Shown: piece after piece, positions 1-8,871 of the stretch
Numbering within the stretch: position 1 is the first letter of the stretch
How the letters are laid out: every line of letters starts with the position of its first letter
Assembly: GCF_000373565.1 (NCBI RefSeq)
Contig: NZ_KB891823.1
Coordinates: 1-39,310, forward strand
Direction: 5' to 3'
Source of the DNA: Streptomyces sp. HmicA12
GTDB taxonomy: Bacteria; Actinomycetota; Actinomycetes; Streptomycetales; Streptomycetaceae
Length of the DNA: 39,310 nt
Notes under the pieces: model-generated
What the model was told of the DNA's origin: nothing
Databases searched by the model: none
The model's input: only the letters and a program-made list of their open reading frames with translations
Translations under genes and position numbers: made by a program

Positions 1-480
1 CGCCGCGTAGTCCTTCAACGTGTCGCGCCGCGTCACCGTTCCCGCCGACGCGGCCGGCTCCGGAGCGCCCGACACGCTCCACTCCTCCACCAGTTCACGG
101 ATCTGAGCCAGGCCCGTGTCCTGCCCCACCGGCGCCGCGCCCGCCCGGCACAGCTTGATGCCGTTGTACCGGGCCGGATTGTGCGACGCGGTGAACATCG
201 CGCCGGGCAGGTTCAGCGCCCCCGACGCGTAATACAGCTGATCCGTCGAGCACAGGCCGATCTCCGTGACGTCCGCGCCCAGCGCCGCCGCCCCGCGCGC
301 GAAGGCACCGGACAGACCCGGCGAGGACGGCCGCATGTCGTGCCCGACCACGATCGCGTCCGCGTCGGTCACCCGGACGAACGCCGCCCCGAACAACTCG
401 GCCAGCGACTCGTCCCACTGATCGGGGACCACCCCACGCACGTCGTACGCCTTGACGATCTGCGACAGATCAGCAGCCAT
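1..480 (-). CDS. manB: Phosphomannomutase/phosphoglucomutase, N-terminal part (cut by window edge)
   Basis: The reverse strand reads from an ATG at 480 to the window edge without a stop, giving 160 residues that begin MAADLSQIVKAYDVRG. This matches the N-terminus of the alpha-D-phosphohexomutase superfamily. The catalytic phosphoserine loop is present as TASHNP, about residues 98-103. The enzyme interconverts mannose-6-phosphate and mannose-1-phosphate in the cytoplasm, supplying ManC (encoded at about 13.8 kb) for GDP-mannose and hence mannosylated lipids and glycoproteins. The C-terminal sugar- and phosphate-binding domains lie outside the window. A phosphoglucomutase specificity cannot be excluded from this fragment, but the neighbourhood (DUF3499, zincin-like gene, whiB) is where streptomycete manB sits. 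Confidence 0.93.
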   Translation of the reverse strand, partial: MAADLSQIVKAYDVRGVVPDQWDESLAELFGAAFVRVTDADAIVVGHDMRPSSPGLSGAFARGAAALGADVTEIGLCSTDQLYYASGALNLPGAMFTASHNPARYNGIKLCRAGAAPVGQDTGLAQIRELVEEWSVSGAPEPAASAGTVTRRDTLKDYAA

Positions 481-549
481 GCCGCCCAGCCCTCCTGAAG
501 TCCTCACGGACCCCACAAACTACCTGGCCCGACGCGGTTCACAGCGCGG

Positions 550-2166
550 TCACGGCAGCATCCACGACAGCACCGCCGTGCTCTGCGCGTACACGATCAA
601 GCACATCACCAGCAGCAGTCCCAGGCTCCACGGCAGCACCTTGCGCAGCAGGTCGCCCTCCCTGCCCGCGAGTCCGACCGCCGCGCAGGCGATGGTGAGG
701 TTCTGCGGCGAGATCATCTTGCCGAGGACGCCGCCCGAACTGTTCGCCGCGGCAAGGAGTTCGGGCGACAGGCCCGACTGCTGGGCGGCCGTCACCTGCA
801 GGGCGCCGAAGAGCGCGTTGGCCGAGGTGTCGGATCCGGAGACCGCGACGCCGAACCAGCCGAGGACCGGCGACAGGAAGGCGAGGCCCGCTCCCGCCGC
901 GGCGACGAAGTGCCCGATGGTGGCGGCCTGCCCGGACAGGTTCATGACGTACGCGAGGGCGAGCACGCTCGTCACGGTCAGGATCGCGAACCGCAGTTCG
1001 TGCACGGTCCCGAACCACTCGCGCACGGCCACGCGCGCGTGCACCCCGATGACCACCGCCGTGAGCACACCGGCAAGCAGCACGAGGGTGCCTCCGGTGG
1101 AGACCAGCGGGAGCGTGAAGACATTGCCGCTCACCGGGTCGCCGTCCGGGCCCGCGACGTTCAGGAAGGGCCAGTCGAAGACCCGGTTCGCCTTCGCCAG
1201 CCAGTCCTTGATCACGGGGATCTGCGCGAGGGAGAAGATGGCGACGATGAGCGCGTACGGGGCGTAGGCGCGCAGCACTTCGGAGCGCGGGTCCTCCTCG
1301 TCGAGGTCCTCGCTGCGTACGCCGGTGAGGACCGCGGCGCGCACGGGCTCGGCGGCGGGCCTGCGCGCCTGCGGCACGGCGACGAGCGCGCCGGCGCCGA
1401 CCAGCGCGGCCCCGATGTCCGCGAGTTGCGCGGAGACGTAGTTGGAGGCCGCGAACTGGACGACGGCGAAGGCGACTCCACAGGCCAGCGCGGGCACCCA
1501 GGTCTCGCGCAGCCCGCGCCGCCCGTCCACGAGTCCGACGAGCACCAGCGGCACCACGAGCGCGAGCAGCGGTGTCTGACGGCCCACCACGGAGGCGACC
1601 GCGTCCAGCGGCAGGCCGGTGACCTGAGCGAGTGTCACGACGGGCGTGCCCATGGCCCCGAAGGCGACCGGCGCCGTGTTGGCCACCAGCGCGACGACCG
1701 CCGCCTTCACGGGGTCGAAGCCGAGCGCGACGAGCATCACCGAGCAGATCGCGACCGGCGCCCCGAACCCGGCGAGGGCTTCGAGGAGCGCGCCGAAGCA
1801 GAACGCGACGACGAGGGCCTGGATGCGCGGGTCGTCGGAGAGGCGCCCGAAGGAGCGGCGCAGGATGTCGAAGTGCTGGGTGCGGACCGTCATCCGGTAC
1901 ACCCACAGGGCGTTGACGACGATCCACATGATGGGGAAGAGCCCGAACAGCGCGCCCTGCGCGGCGCTGGAGAAGGTCTGGCCGATCGGCATCCCGTACG
2001 CGAGCCAGGCGACGAGGACGGCGACGGCGAGGCCGATCAGCCCCGCGAGATGGGCCTTCATGCGGATCACGCCGAGCAGGACGAGGACGGTGACGAGCGG
2101 CAGGGCCGCGACAAGGGCGGACAGGCCGAGCGAGCCGCCTACGGGCTCCAGTTGCTGGACGAACAC
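550..2166 (-). CDS. lldP: L-lactate permease (LctP family)
   Basis: A 538-residue, very hydrophobic protein with roughly a dozen predicted membrane spans. The N-terminal half carries the family signature region (LLEALAGFGAPVAI, then ANTAPVAFGAMGTP), and the C-terminal part has SGSDTSANALFGALQ and NSSGGVLGKMISPQNL, both typical of lactate permeases. It should import L-lactate (and possibly glycolate) with protons across the cytoplasmic membrane. The start is a GTG at 2166 with a strong GGGAGG ribosome site 5 bases upstream. No lactate dehydrogenase gene is adjacent, so it appears to stand alone. A perfect 15-base palindrome abuts the ribosome site and may be its operator. The length is normal for the family. 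Confidence 0.93.
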   Translation of the reverse strand: MFVQQLEPVGGSLGLSALVAALPLVTVLVLLGVIRMKAHLAGLIGLAVAVLVAWLAYGMPIGQTFSSAAQGALFGLFPIMWIVVNALWVYRMTVRTQHFDILRRSFGRLSDDPRIQALVVAFCFGALLEALAGFGAPVAICSVMLVALGFDPVKAAVVALVANTAPVAFGAMGTPVVTLAQVTGLPLDAVASVVGRQTPLLALVVPLVLVGLVDGRRGLRETWVPALACGVAFAVVQFAASNYVSAQLADIGAALVGAGALVAVPQARRPAAEPVRAAVLTGVRSEDLDEEDPRSEVLRAYAPYALIVAIFSLAQIPVIKDWLAKANRVFDWPFLNVAGPDGDPVSGNVFTLPLVSTGGTLVLLAGVLTAVVIGVHARVAVREWFGTVHELRFAILTVTSVLALAYVMNLSGQAATIGHFVAAAGAGLAFLSPVLGWFGVAVSGSDTSANALFGALQVTAAQQSGLSPELLAAANSSGGVLGKMISPQNLTIACAAVGLAGREGDLLRKVLPWSLGLLLVMCLIVYAQSTAVLSWMLP

Positions 2167-2177
2167 GAGCGCCTCCC

Positions 2178-2192
2178 GGAATCCCGGATTCC
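2178..2192. promoter_or_regulatory. Perfect 15-bp palindrome upstream of lldP, candidate operator
   Basis: GGAATCCCGGATTCC has 7-base arms around a single central base. It lies immediately upstream of the lldP ribosome binding site and 11 bases from the start codon. Lactate permease genes are often controlled by GntR-type regulators (LldR), which bind short palindromes. The identity of the binding protein here is inference; no regulator gene is next to it. Confidence 0.4.
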
Positions 2193-2314
2193 CATACAGC
2201 AGGGTGGCGAAATGGTCGTGTCCTCAACAAACGCGCGTCAACGCGTGGGACAGAGATGGTGGCCGGATGACGGCGAAGATCTCGTGAAGGCGACGACTGT
2301 GCCCGCGTATGGGG

Positions 2315-2689
2315 TCAGTTGTCGGGCGAGCGCAGCACCCTGAGGTGACCGCGGCGCGCGACCTCCATCGGGTCCGCGGTGCGGGGGCCGCCGCCGGCCT
2401 CCGCGGCGCGCTCCTGGGGGCGGGCCGCCTCGCGCACGGCGTTGGCGAGGGCCTCCAGGTCGTCGCCGCTGGGGCGGCTCGGGGCGCTGCCGTCGGTGAG
2501 CCGGACGACCTCCCAGCCGCGCGGCGCGGTGAGGCGCTCGGAGTGCTCGGCGCACAGGTCGTAGCAGTGGGGCTCGGCATAGGTGGCGAGCGGGCCGAGG
2601 ACCGCGGTCGAGTCGGCGTAGACGTACGTCAGCGTCGCGACGGCGGGGCGGCCGCAGGCGGTGCGCGAACAGCGACGTACAGGGCTCAC
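2315..2689 (-). CDS. DUF3499 family protein
   Basis: A 124-residue protein starting with GTG at 2689, beginning SPVRRCSRTACGRPAVATLTYVYADST after the initiator. This is the DUF3499 family, conserved across actinobacteria next to manB and the zincin-like gene encoded divergently here. Four cysteines and a histidine (C7, C12, C42, C46, H49) form a C-x4-C...C-x3-C-x2-H arrangement that looks like a small zinc-binding knuckle; metal binding is inference. The C-terminal 50 residues are Ala/Arg/Pro-rich and probably disordered. No biochemical function is known to me. It lies upstream of lldP on the same strand with a 148-base gap, so it is probably a separate unit. Confidence 0.82.
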   Translation of the reverse strand: MSPVRRCSRTACGRPAVATLTYVYADSTAVLGPLATYAEPHCYDLCAEHSERLTAPRGWEVVRLTDGSAPSRPSGDDLEALANAVREAARPQERAAEAGGGPRTADPMEVARRGHLRVLRSPDN

Positions 2690-3021
2690 AGCGTTGGACG
2701 GTACCGCACTCTTGAGCGGGCCGCGACGACTCTCCCCGAGGTCACCCCACCGTGTCGCGGTGTGAGACGGCGCACACCGGCTCGCGCGGGCGCGCTCATG
2801 ACCTGCGGCGACCCGGGGCCGTACGCCCTTCCGAACAGTTGAAATCGGTCACCACTCAGGACATATGCCTTCAACTGTCGCGAGTTCAACGGTCCGGGAG
2901 GGATACGGAATCAGGCCCAAGAATGGCTTGATCGGTCAGGAAGCGACATGCGGTGCTCCGTACGGGGCCGCCCCGCTTCGTGCGCCGCTTCCGGGTCCCG
3001 GAGGACTACGCTGCGTCGGTG
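2690..3021. other. Divergent intergenic region, no recognisable element
   Basis: About 330 bases separate the divergently transcribed DUF3499 and zincin-like genes and must hold both promoters. Short ORFs cross it on both strands but none has family features. A GGAGG lies at 3000-3004 ahead of the rightward gene. I could not pick out convincing -35/-10 pairs. Confidence 0.4.
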
Positions 3022-3495
3022 ATGGAAAGGCCAGACAGTCAGGTACCGCTCTCCCCCGGCGAGCCCCGTCCGCCGCGCCGCCGCGACCGGCACGGCCGTG
3101 GCATGCGCGGGCCCGTGGCGCCCCCGCAGGTGCCGCTGTCCGCGAGCCGCGCCGATGCCTTCGCGGATCTCGTGCAGGACTCCGTGGAGCGCCTGGAACG
3201 ACGCTGGCCGCAGCTCGCGGAAATCGACTTCCTCGTCCTGGAGGTACCGCGCCTGACGGCCGAGGACGAGGCCTGGGGCGGCGACTCCGTGCCGCTGGGC
3301 GGCACGATCCCCGCGCGGGACGACCGCCCCGCGCGCGTGGTCGTCTACCGGCGCCCCATCGAGATCCGCACCAAGGGCCGCGACGAGCGCGCGGCCCTGG
3401 TGCACGACGTGGTCGTCGAGCAGGTCGCCGAGGTCCTCGGGCTCACCCCGGAGACCATCGATCCCCGGTACGGGGACGGAGACGTCGAGGACTGA
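3022..3495 (+). CDS. Metallopeptidase-family (zincin-like) protein lacking the HExxH motif
   Basis: A 157-residue protein from the ATG at 3022; an in-frame GTG immediately precedes it at 3019, and the best ribosome site (GGAGG at 3000-3004) slightly favours the GTG. After a basic, disordered N-terminus of about 40 residues comes the minimal-zincin fold region (LSASRADAFADLVQDSVERL, then FLVLEVP, then VVVYRRPIEIR). Bacterial members of this family carry HExxHxxG near the C-terminus. The aligned segment here reads VEQVAEVLGL, so the two zinc-binding histidines are replaced by glutamates and the catalytic glutamate by glutamine. It is therefore probably not a protease. It is conserved beside DUF3499 and manB in actinobacteria; its role is unknown to me. 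Confidence 0.8.
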   Translation: MERPDSQVPLSPGEPRPPRRRDRHGRGMRGPVAPPQVPLSASRADAFADLVQDSVERLERRWPQLAEIDFLVLEVPRLTAEDEAWGGDSVPLGGTIPARDDRPARVVVYRRPIEIRTKGRDERAALVHDVVVEQVAEVLGLTPETIDPRYGDGDVED

Positions 3496-3513
3496 GCCCC
3501 GCGGGGTCCCGCG

Positions 3514-5007
3514 CTACTTCTGCAGCACCGAGAGGTCCTCGTCCGCCTGGGGCACCGACACCGTCCCCCGGTCGTCCGGCAGCGTCTGGACGGTGAACGC
3601 CGGAACGCCGTCCATCTTGTCCTCCAGCATCCGCGAGCCGTAGACCTTGCCGCCCGACACGGGCTCGACCGTCAGCGCGTACGGGCCCTTCAGGCCGCTC
3701 GGCACGGGCGGGGTGAGCGCGAGGGTCGTACCGCCCTTGACCGTGTACTCCTTCGTGACCGCGGTGCCGCCGTCGGCGCCCGCGGACGCGGTGACCTTGA
3801 CCTTGCCGGCGGCGCCGGGCGCGGTCAGGTGGAGCGTGGAGCCCTTGGCCCGGTTGTCGGCGACCGTCGCGCGCGTGCCGATGTCGCGGGTCGCGGGGAT
3901 GAACGCGGTCTCCTGGTCGGCGCCCTTGCCGCGCGTGACGCGCAGCGCGGCCACGACCGGCACGGAGTCCTCCGTGGGGGTCAGGATCAGCGAGCCCGCG
4001 TCGCCGCGGGTGACGGCTCCCAGGTCGACCGCGGTGGTCATGCCGGACTTCACGTGCAGCGTGTCGTGCCCGGCGGGCGTGATCCTGCCGCTGGACGTGG
4101 CGAGCTGGATCTTCAGGTCGGCGTCGTCCTGGCCCGGCGCGAAGGCGACCAGGCGCACGCTGGTGGCGTCCTTGGGGATGCCGGGCAGCACGAGGGAGGC
4201 CGCCGGGTCGGTGGAGGCGGGCAGCCAGTCGCCGCCGAGCTTGTCGTCGGCGGAGGAGACGGCGGCCGCGACCCGGCCGCTGCGCGCGGTCACGTGCAGC
4301 GTCAGGTTCGTGTACGGCTTGTCGGTGAGGGTCGACAGGAGGACCGGGACGCTGGCGTGCGGCGCGATCTGGATGCCCTCGCCGACCTCGGACTTGATGG
4401 CGCCGTCCGGGCCGTACAGCTGCACGTCCACGACCGCGGCCTCGTCGTCCGGGTTCGTGAGGTGGATGTAGTCGTTACGGTCCTTCGCGGTGGAGGCGCC
4501 GGGGAAGTAGAAGTCGGTGTCGGGCGCCGAGCAGTCCACCCCGAGCAGGCCGCGGCCCGAGCCCGCGGCCACCGTGGTGGTCTGCTGGACGGTCCAGCCG
4601 GGCGCGAGGGCGCCGTCGGCGGTGCCGACCAGGGCCGGCGCGTCCGCGTCGGTCGCCTCGCCCGTGGCCGGCTTGCCGGGCTCCTTCGGGGTGACGACCG
4701 CCTTGGGCTCCTTGGTCTTCCCCTTGGAGTCGCCGCTGTCGCTCGCCCCCGTCTCGGCGGGCATCAACTGCGCCTTGCCCGATCCGCTTTCGGCATCGGC
4801 CGACTTGGGCGTGTACGACGTGTACGCGGTCTCCGCCAGATCGGACTGACTGGGCGCCGGGCACAGCAGGCTGGAGCGCTCGACGGGCAGCTGGGCCGCC
4901 GCCTTGACGGGGGCGTCACCGTCGTCGCCGGACGTGACGGAGGCGAACCCCGTGACGGCGGCCAGGACGGTCACGGCGGCGATCAGGGACAGGGTCGTGC
5001 GGTTCAC
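3514..5007 (-). CDS. DUF5719 family envelope protein
   Basis: A 497-residue protein with an uncleaved or secretory N-terminal hydrophobic segment (TTLSLIAAVTVLAAVTGFA, residues 3-21). A Lys/Pro/Ala-rich linker (about 85-130) precedes a large beta-rich region resembling repeated immunoglobulin-like modules. It matches the DUF5719 family of secreted or membrane-anchored actinobacterial proteins. Its GTG start overlaps the stop of the upstream giant GT2 gene in a GTGA arrangement (5004-5007), so the two are translationally coupled and probably act together outside the membrane in envelope glycan assembly. Function is inferred from context only. Its stop is 18 bases from the convergent zincin-like gene. 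Confidence 0.82.
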   Translation of the reverse strand: MNRTTLSLIAAVTVLAAVTGFASVTSGDDGDAPVKAAAQLPVERSSLLCPAPSQSDLAETAYTSYTPKSADAESGSGKAQLMPAETGASDSGDSKGKTKEPKAVVTPKEPGKPATGEATDADAPALVGTADGALAPGWTVQQTTTVAAGSGRGLLGVDCSAPDTDFYFPGASTAKDRNDYIHLTNPDDEAAVVDVQLYGPDGAIKSEVGEGIQIAPHASVPVLLSTLTDKPYTNLTLHVTARSGRVAAAVSSADDKLGGDWLPASTDPAASLVLPGIPKDATSVRLVAFAPGQDDADLKIQLATSSGRITPAGHDTLHVKSGMTTAVDLGAVTRGDAGSLILTPTEDSVPVVAALRVTRGKGADQETAFIPATRDIGTRATVADNRAKGSTLHLTAPGAAGKVKVTASAGADGGTAVTKEYTVKGGTTLALTPPVPSGLKGPYALTVEPVSGGKVYGSRMLEDKMDGVPAFTVQTLPDDRGTVSVPQADEDLSVLQK

Positions 5008-8000
5008 TGCTGGCTCCCGTCGGGGCGCTCACCATCGGCGCCGTTGCCGTGCTGCTGCTCGTACGTCGGGTCGTACGACGGGTCGTAGGGGGCGGCCTGT
5101 TGGTCGTACGTGCCCCCGTAGGCGTACGGGTCGTACTGGCCCGCCTGGTAGGGGTCGGCCTGCGGGTCGTATCCGTAGGCGCCGGCACCCTGCTGGTACT
5201 GCTGCTCCCCCACGGTGTACGTGCCGTACTCGGCGCCCGCGTAACTGGGCTGCTCCCACTCGCCGTACGTCTGCTGCTGCGGGATGTCCGCGACCGGGGC
5301 CTCCTCCGAAGGGGGAGGCGGCGACATGTCGTCGGTGCCCGCGGCGGCCTGCTCGGCCTCCGCCTGGGCGCGCAGCCTGCGGGCCCTGCGGCCCTCGCCG
5401 TCGGCGGGCTGCGCGGGCACGACCGGCTCCTCCGGGAGGTCGTCGTCGACGTCGCGGCGCCGCCCCGGCAGGGCGAGCACCACGAGCACGATCGCGAGCG
5501 CGCCCTGCGCCCACAGCCAGGCGGTGTGCGTGAACGGCGCGTCGTACGTGACGTCCAGGCGGCCGCCGGACGCGGGCAGTTCGAAGCCCTGCGCCCAGCC
5601 GTCGACGGTGGTCCTGGTCAGCGGCGTGCCGTCCAGCGTCGCGGTCCAGCCGTCGGCGGCCTGGTCGGCGAGGCGCAGCACGCGGCCGTCCGGGCCTTCG
5701 TGGATGGTCGTGTGCAGCTCGACGGGGCCCGCGGCGACCGGCCTGGCGGCGTCCGAGGCCGAACCGGTGCTCGGCGTCGGCAGGATGACGGCCCGCGCCA
5801 CCTGCCGGTCGACGCGCCACAGCGCCGTGCCGTCCTGCTGGCTGAGCCGGGTCAGGCCGGGCGTGGAGTCGAGGACGCGGCCCATCTGGCGCGGCGCCCC
5901 GTCCCGTACGAGGACGTAGCGCACGGCGAAGCCGCCGAGCTGGTCGGCCTGGTCGGCGCCGGAGCCCGCGACCAGGTTGGCGACGACCTTGTCCAGCCTG
6001 CCGTTGTCGCCCGCCGCCTCGGTCAGTTCGCCGTCGCCGAGGCGGGCGCCCGCGCCGCGCACCAGCGAGTACGAGACCGAGCCCGTGGAGCCGTCCAGGA
6101 CCAGCGTGCGGGCCTGGTCGCGGGTGCCGGCCTCCTCGGCGACGAACGCCGGGACCTGCACCGGGTCGCGGCGCTCCAGGGGCCCGTCGGCGCCCCGGAT
6201 CATCCAGCCCGCGGCGAGCAGCAGCGGGCCCGCGGCCGCGGCGAACGCGACCAGCGCGGCCACCGGCTGGCGCCAGCCGAAGCTCTGCTCGGCCACGCGC
6301 GAGCGCGCGCCGTCGGCGCCGAGCGCGGCGGCGGCCAGCAGGGCGAGGCCGTAGACGAGGGTGGCGGGACCGGCCCACGTCGACTTGTTGGACAGGACCG
6401 CGAAGACGAGCGCCACGACGGCGACGGCCCACGCGGTGAGGACCGCGAGGCGGCGCTCCTGGCGCAGCAGTGCGGCGAGCGCGGCGAGGACGACGCCGAT
6501 GAGCAGCAGGCTGCCCATGGTGCCGGGGCCGCCGGGCGAGGCGCCGAGCAGCCCGATCGCGCCGGCCTGGCCCTTCCCGTACGCCAGTCCGGCCTCCTTG
6601 AAGAAGCCGAACGGCAGCAGCGACAGGGACCACGGGGCGAGCACGAGGAGCGGGGTGCCGAGCGCGGCAAGGAAACGCAGCCCGTACGCGGTGATGTCAC
6701 CACGGCGCACCACGAGGAGCGCGATGCCGAGGACGAGGGCGATCGGCCAGACGATGGGCGTGAAGGCCGTCGCGAGCGTCAGCAGCAGTGCGTACGCCCA
6801 GGTGGCGCGCCAACTGCCGCGCGCGCCCTGGGTGTTCGTCGCCCCGGCCTTCAGACCGGAGGCGGCGAGGCCCGCGCGCGCGATGAGCGGCAGCAGGATC
6901 GCGAGCACCGAGGTGCCCACCCGGCCGCCCGCGAGAGCGCCGGTGGCGGCGGGCAGGAACGCGTACGCGACGGCCGCCCACGCGCGCAGCAGCCGCGACT
7001 CGACCAGCGGCCTGGACGCGAAGTACGCGGCGAATCCGGCGAGCGGCACCGAGCCGACGAGCAGCACGGTGATCGCGAGTCCGGTGGAGCCGAACAGGAC
7101 GGAGGAGAGCGCGCCGAGAACGGCCAGGTAGGGCGGCGCCGCCTGGGTGCCGCCGATGCTGGTGGCGTGCCAGGCGTCCAGGTAGCGCGACCACAGGTCG
7201 GAGGCGTCACCGGGCGCGGGCAGCAGCGCACCGCCCGCGAGCGCCCCGCTGCCCAACAGCCCTCTGCAGGCGATCAGGGAGACGAAGAGAAGGACGACGA
7301 AGAGCATCGGCCCGGGGTTGCGCGCGATGCGCTTGAGGCGGGCGAACTGCTCGACCTCGAAGAAGTCCGCGTCGTCGCCGGGCCCCGATTCGAGGCCGCC
7401 GCCACCGTGCCGTCCCGCGGTGGTGGTCTCCGGGTCGGCGGCGCCGAACAGATTGCCGGCGACCTGCTCGACGGTGAGCCGCACGGTCGCGCCGGGCGGC
7501 GGGAACAGCGGCTTGAGTTCCTTGGGGTCGACGTTCCCCTTGCCGCGCTGCCTGCGGCCGGCCATGATCCGCCCCGGCCGCAGCAGCGTCGCGAGCAGAC
7601 CCGTGATCTCGTCGAAGGCCTGTCCCGGCACCTTGCCGACCAGGTACGCGACGGTCCGCAGCACCGTGCCGACGACGAGCCGGACCAGGACCCAGGGGAG
7701 CACCGCCGCGCGCGCGTTCACCAGCAGCGTGTAGACGGCGCCCGCCTTGTCGACCTTGTGCGGCGACGAAGCCGTGCGCCCCACGCAGTCGACGGTGCGG
7801 CGCTCGCGCGAGGACGCCTCGGCGTGCCGCACGACGGCTTCGGGCGCGACGACGACGCGATGGCCCGCGGCCTGGGCGCGCCAGCACAGGTCGACGTCGT
7901 CGCGCATCAGCGGCAGCCGGCGGTCGAACCCGCCGAGCTGCTCGAAGACATCACGCCGGATCAGCATGCCGGCGGTGGACACGGACAGGACGGGCCGCAC

Positions 8001-8735
8001 GTGGTCGTGCTGTCCCTGGTCCTGCTCGCGGCGGTCGAGACCGGTCCAGCGGCGCCCGGAGTTGGCGATGGAGACGCCGACCTCCAGGAGCTGCCTGCGG
8101 TCGTACCAGCCGCGCAGCTTGGGTCCGACGATCGCGACGTCGGCGCCCGCCTCGCGCTCCGCCTCGACGACGCGCAACAGCTGGGCGAGCGCGTCGGAGT
8201 CGGGCGCGCAGTCGTCGTGCAGCAGCCAGAGCCACTGCTCGGGTTCGCCGTGCGGCAGGTCCGGCAGGTCGTACGCGTCGTCGCGCCAGGTGCGGCTGAC
8301 GGGGTCCCAGCCGCTGGGGCGCTTCAGATACGGCAGCTCCTCCGGCGTCAGGACTCCGGCGGTGCGCACCGCCTCCTCGACGGCCTGGCCGAAGCCGGTG
8401 CGGCGGGCGAGGTGCAGGACGCGCTCGTCACCGATCGCCTCGGCGACCAGGCGGGCGGAGTCGTCGGCGCTGCCGGTGTCGGCCGCCACCGCGTTCTGCA
8501 CGGGGCGCTCCTGGCCGAGCACTCCTGACAGGACGTCGGGCAGCCAGCGCGCGCCGTCGTGCGAGACGAGGACGGCGGTGACGACATGCCTGGGGAACTC
8601 GGGGGCGCTGCTCGGATCGAGCCCTGCGGCGTGCCCCGGGTTGAACGCGGCGGCGGCAGTGCCGAATTGGCCTGCCGAGTGGCTGTGCACGGACATCGAG
8701 GTACGGGCCCCGGTTCGTTGGACTGCGGTGGACAC
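5004..8735 (-). CDS. Giant glycosyltransferase family 2 membrane protein
   Basis: A 1243-residue protein. Residues about 50-310 form a GT-A domain: VSHDGARWLPDVLSGVLGQ, a nucleotide-binding DTGSAD, then a metal-binding-type LLHDDCAP and MRDDVDLCWRAQAAGHRV in the acceptor/base region. From about 470 to 950 there are many membrane spans like those of actinobacterial polymer-glycosylating proteins. An extracytoplasmic domain follows (about 950-1080), a last span (TAWLWAQGALAIVLVVLAL), and a long cytoplasmic tail rich in Tyr, Gln, Gly and Pro (about 1160-1243). It resembles large mycobacterial and streptomycete GT2 proteins encoded near whiB orthologues; donor and acceptor are unknown. The GTG at 8735 is the longest start, but no good ribosome site precedes it and an ATG 39 bases downstream is possible. 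Confidence 0.85.
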   Translation of the reverse strand: MSTAVQRTGARTSMSVHSHSAGQFGTAAAAFNPGHAAGLDPSSAPEFPRHVVTAVLVSHDGARWLPDVLSGVLGQERPVQNAVAADTGSADDSARLVAEAIGDERVLHLARRTGFGQAVEEAVRTAGVLTPEELPYLKRPSGWDPVSRTWRDDAYDLPDLPHGEPEQWLWLLHDDCAPDSDALAQLLRVVEAEREAGADVAIVGPKLRGWYDRRQLLEVGVSIANSGRRWTGLDRREQDQGQHDHVRPVLSVSTAGMLIRRDVFEQLGGFDRRLPLMRDDVDLCWRAQAAGHRVVVAPEAVVRHAEASSRERRTVDCVGRTASSPHKVDKAGAVYTLLVNARAAVLPWVLVRLVVGTVLRTVAYLVGKVPGQAFDEITGLLATLLRPGRIMAGRRQRGKGNVDPKELKPLFPPPGATVRLTVEQVAGNLFGAADPETTTAGRHGGGGLESGPGDDADFFEVEQFARLKRIARNPGPMLFVVLLFVSLIACRGLLGSGALAGGALLPAPGDASDLWSRYLDAWHATSIGGTQAAPPYLAVLGALSSVLFGSTGLAITVLLVGSVPLAGFAAYFASRPLVESRLLRAWAAVAYAFLPAATGALAGGRVGTSVLAILLPLIARAGLAASGLKAGATNTQGARGSWRATWAYALLLTLATAFTPIVWPIALVLGIALLVVRRGDITAYGLRFLAALGTPLLVLAPWSLSLLPFGFFKEAGLAYGKGQAGAIGLLGASPGGPGTMGSLLLIGVVLAALAALLRQERRLAVLTAWAVAVVALVFAVLSNKSTWAGPATLVYGLALLAAAALGADGARSRVAEQSFGWRQPVAALVAFAAAAGPLLLAAGWMIRGADGPLERRDPVQVPAFVAEEAGTRDQARTLVLDGSTGSVSYSLVRGAGARLGDGELTEAAGDNGRLDKVVANLVAGSGADQADQLGGFAVRYVLVRDGAPRQMGRVLDSTPGLTRLSQQDGTALWRVDRQVARAVILPTPSTGSASDAARPVAAGPVELHTTIHEGPDGRVLRLADQAADGWTATLDGTPLTRTTVDGWAQGFELPASGGRLDVTYDAPFTHTAWLWAQGALAIVLVVLALPGRRRDVDDDLPEEPVVPAQPADGEGRRARRLRAQAEAEQAAAGTDDMSPPPPSEEAPVADIPQQQTYGEWEQPSYAGAEYGTYTVGEQQYQQGAGAYGYDPQADPYQAGQYDPYAYGGTYDQQAAPYDPSYDPTYEQQHGNGADGERPDGSQQ

Positions 8736-8871
8736 CCGTGGCGCGCGGGGGCACTGGGGTGTCTCGGACGGGACCTCACACTAACGGCTGCCGACAACAG
8801 CGGCCCGCCGCCTGTGGATAACCCACCTGCGCCGGGCCGTACGTACCGCGAATACGAGACCGAAAAGCGTC

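Noticed and set aside
910..2343. A 477-codon forward frame antisense to the lactate permease
   Set aside because: The translation is low-complexity His/Asp/Glu/Arg/Gly with no family features, typical of the shadow frame opposite a high-GC gene.
5049..8528. A 1159-codon forward frame antisense to the giant GT2
   Set aside because: Long antisense frames are expected in DNA with this codon bias; the reverse strand encodes a clear GT2 coupled to DUF5719.
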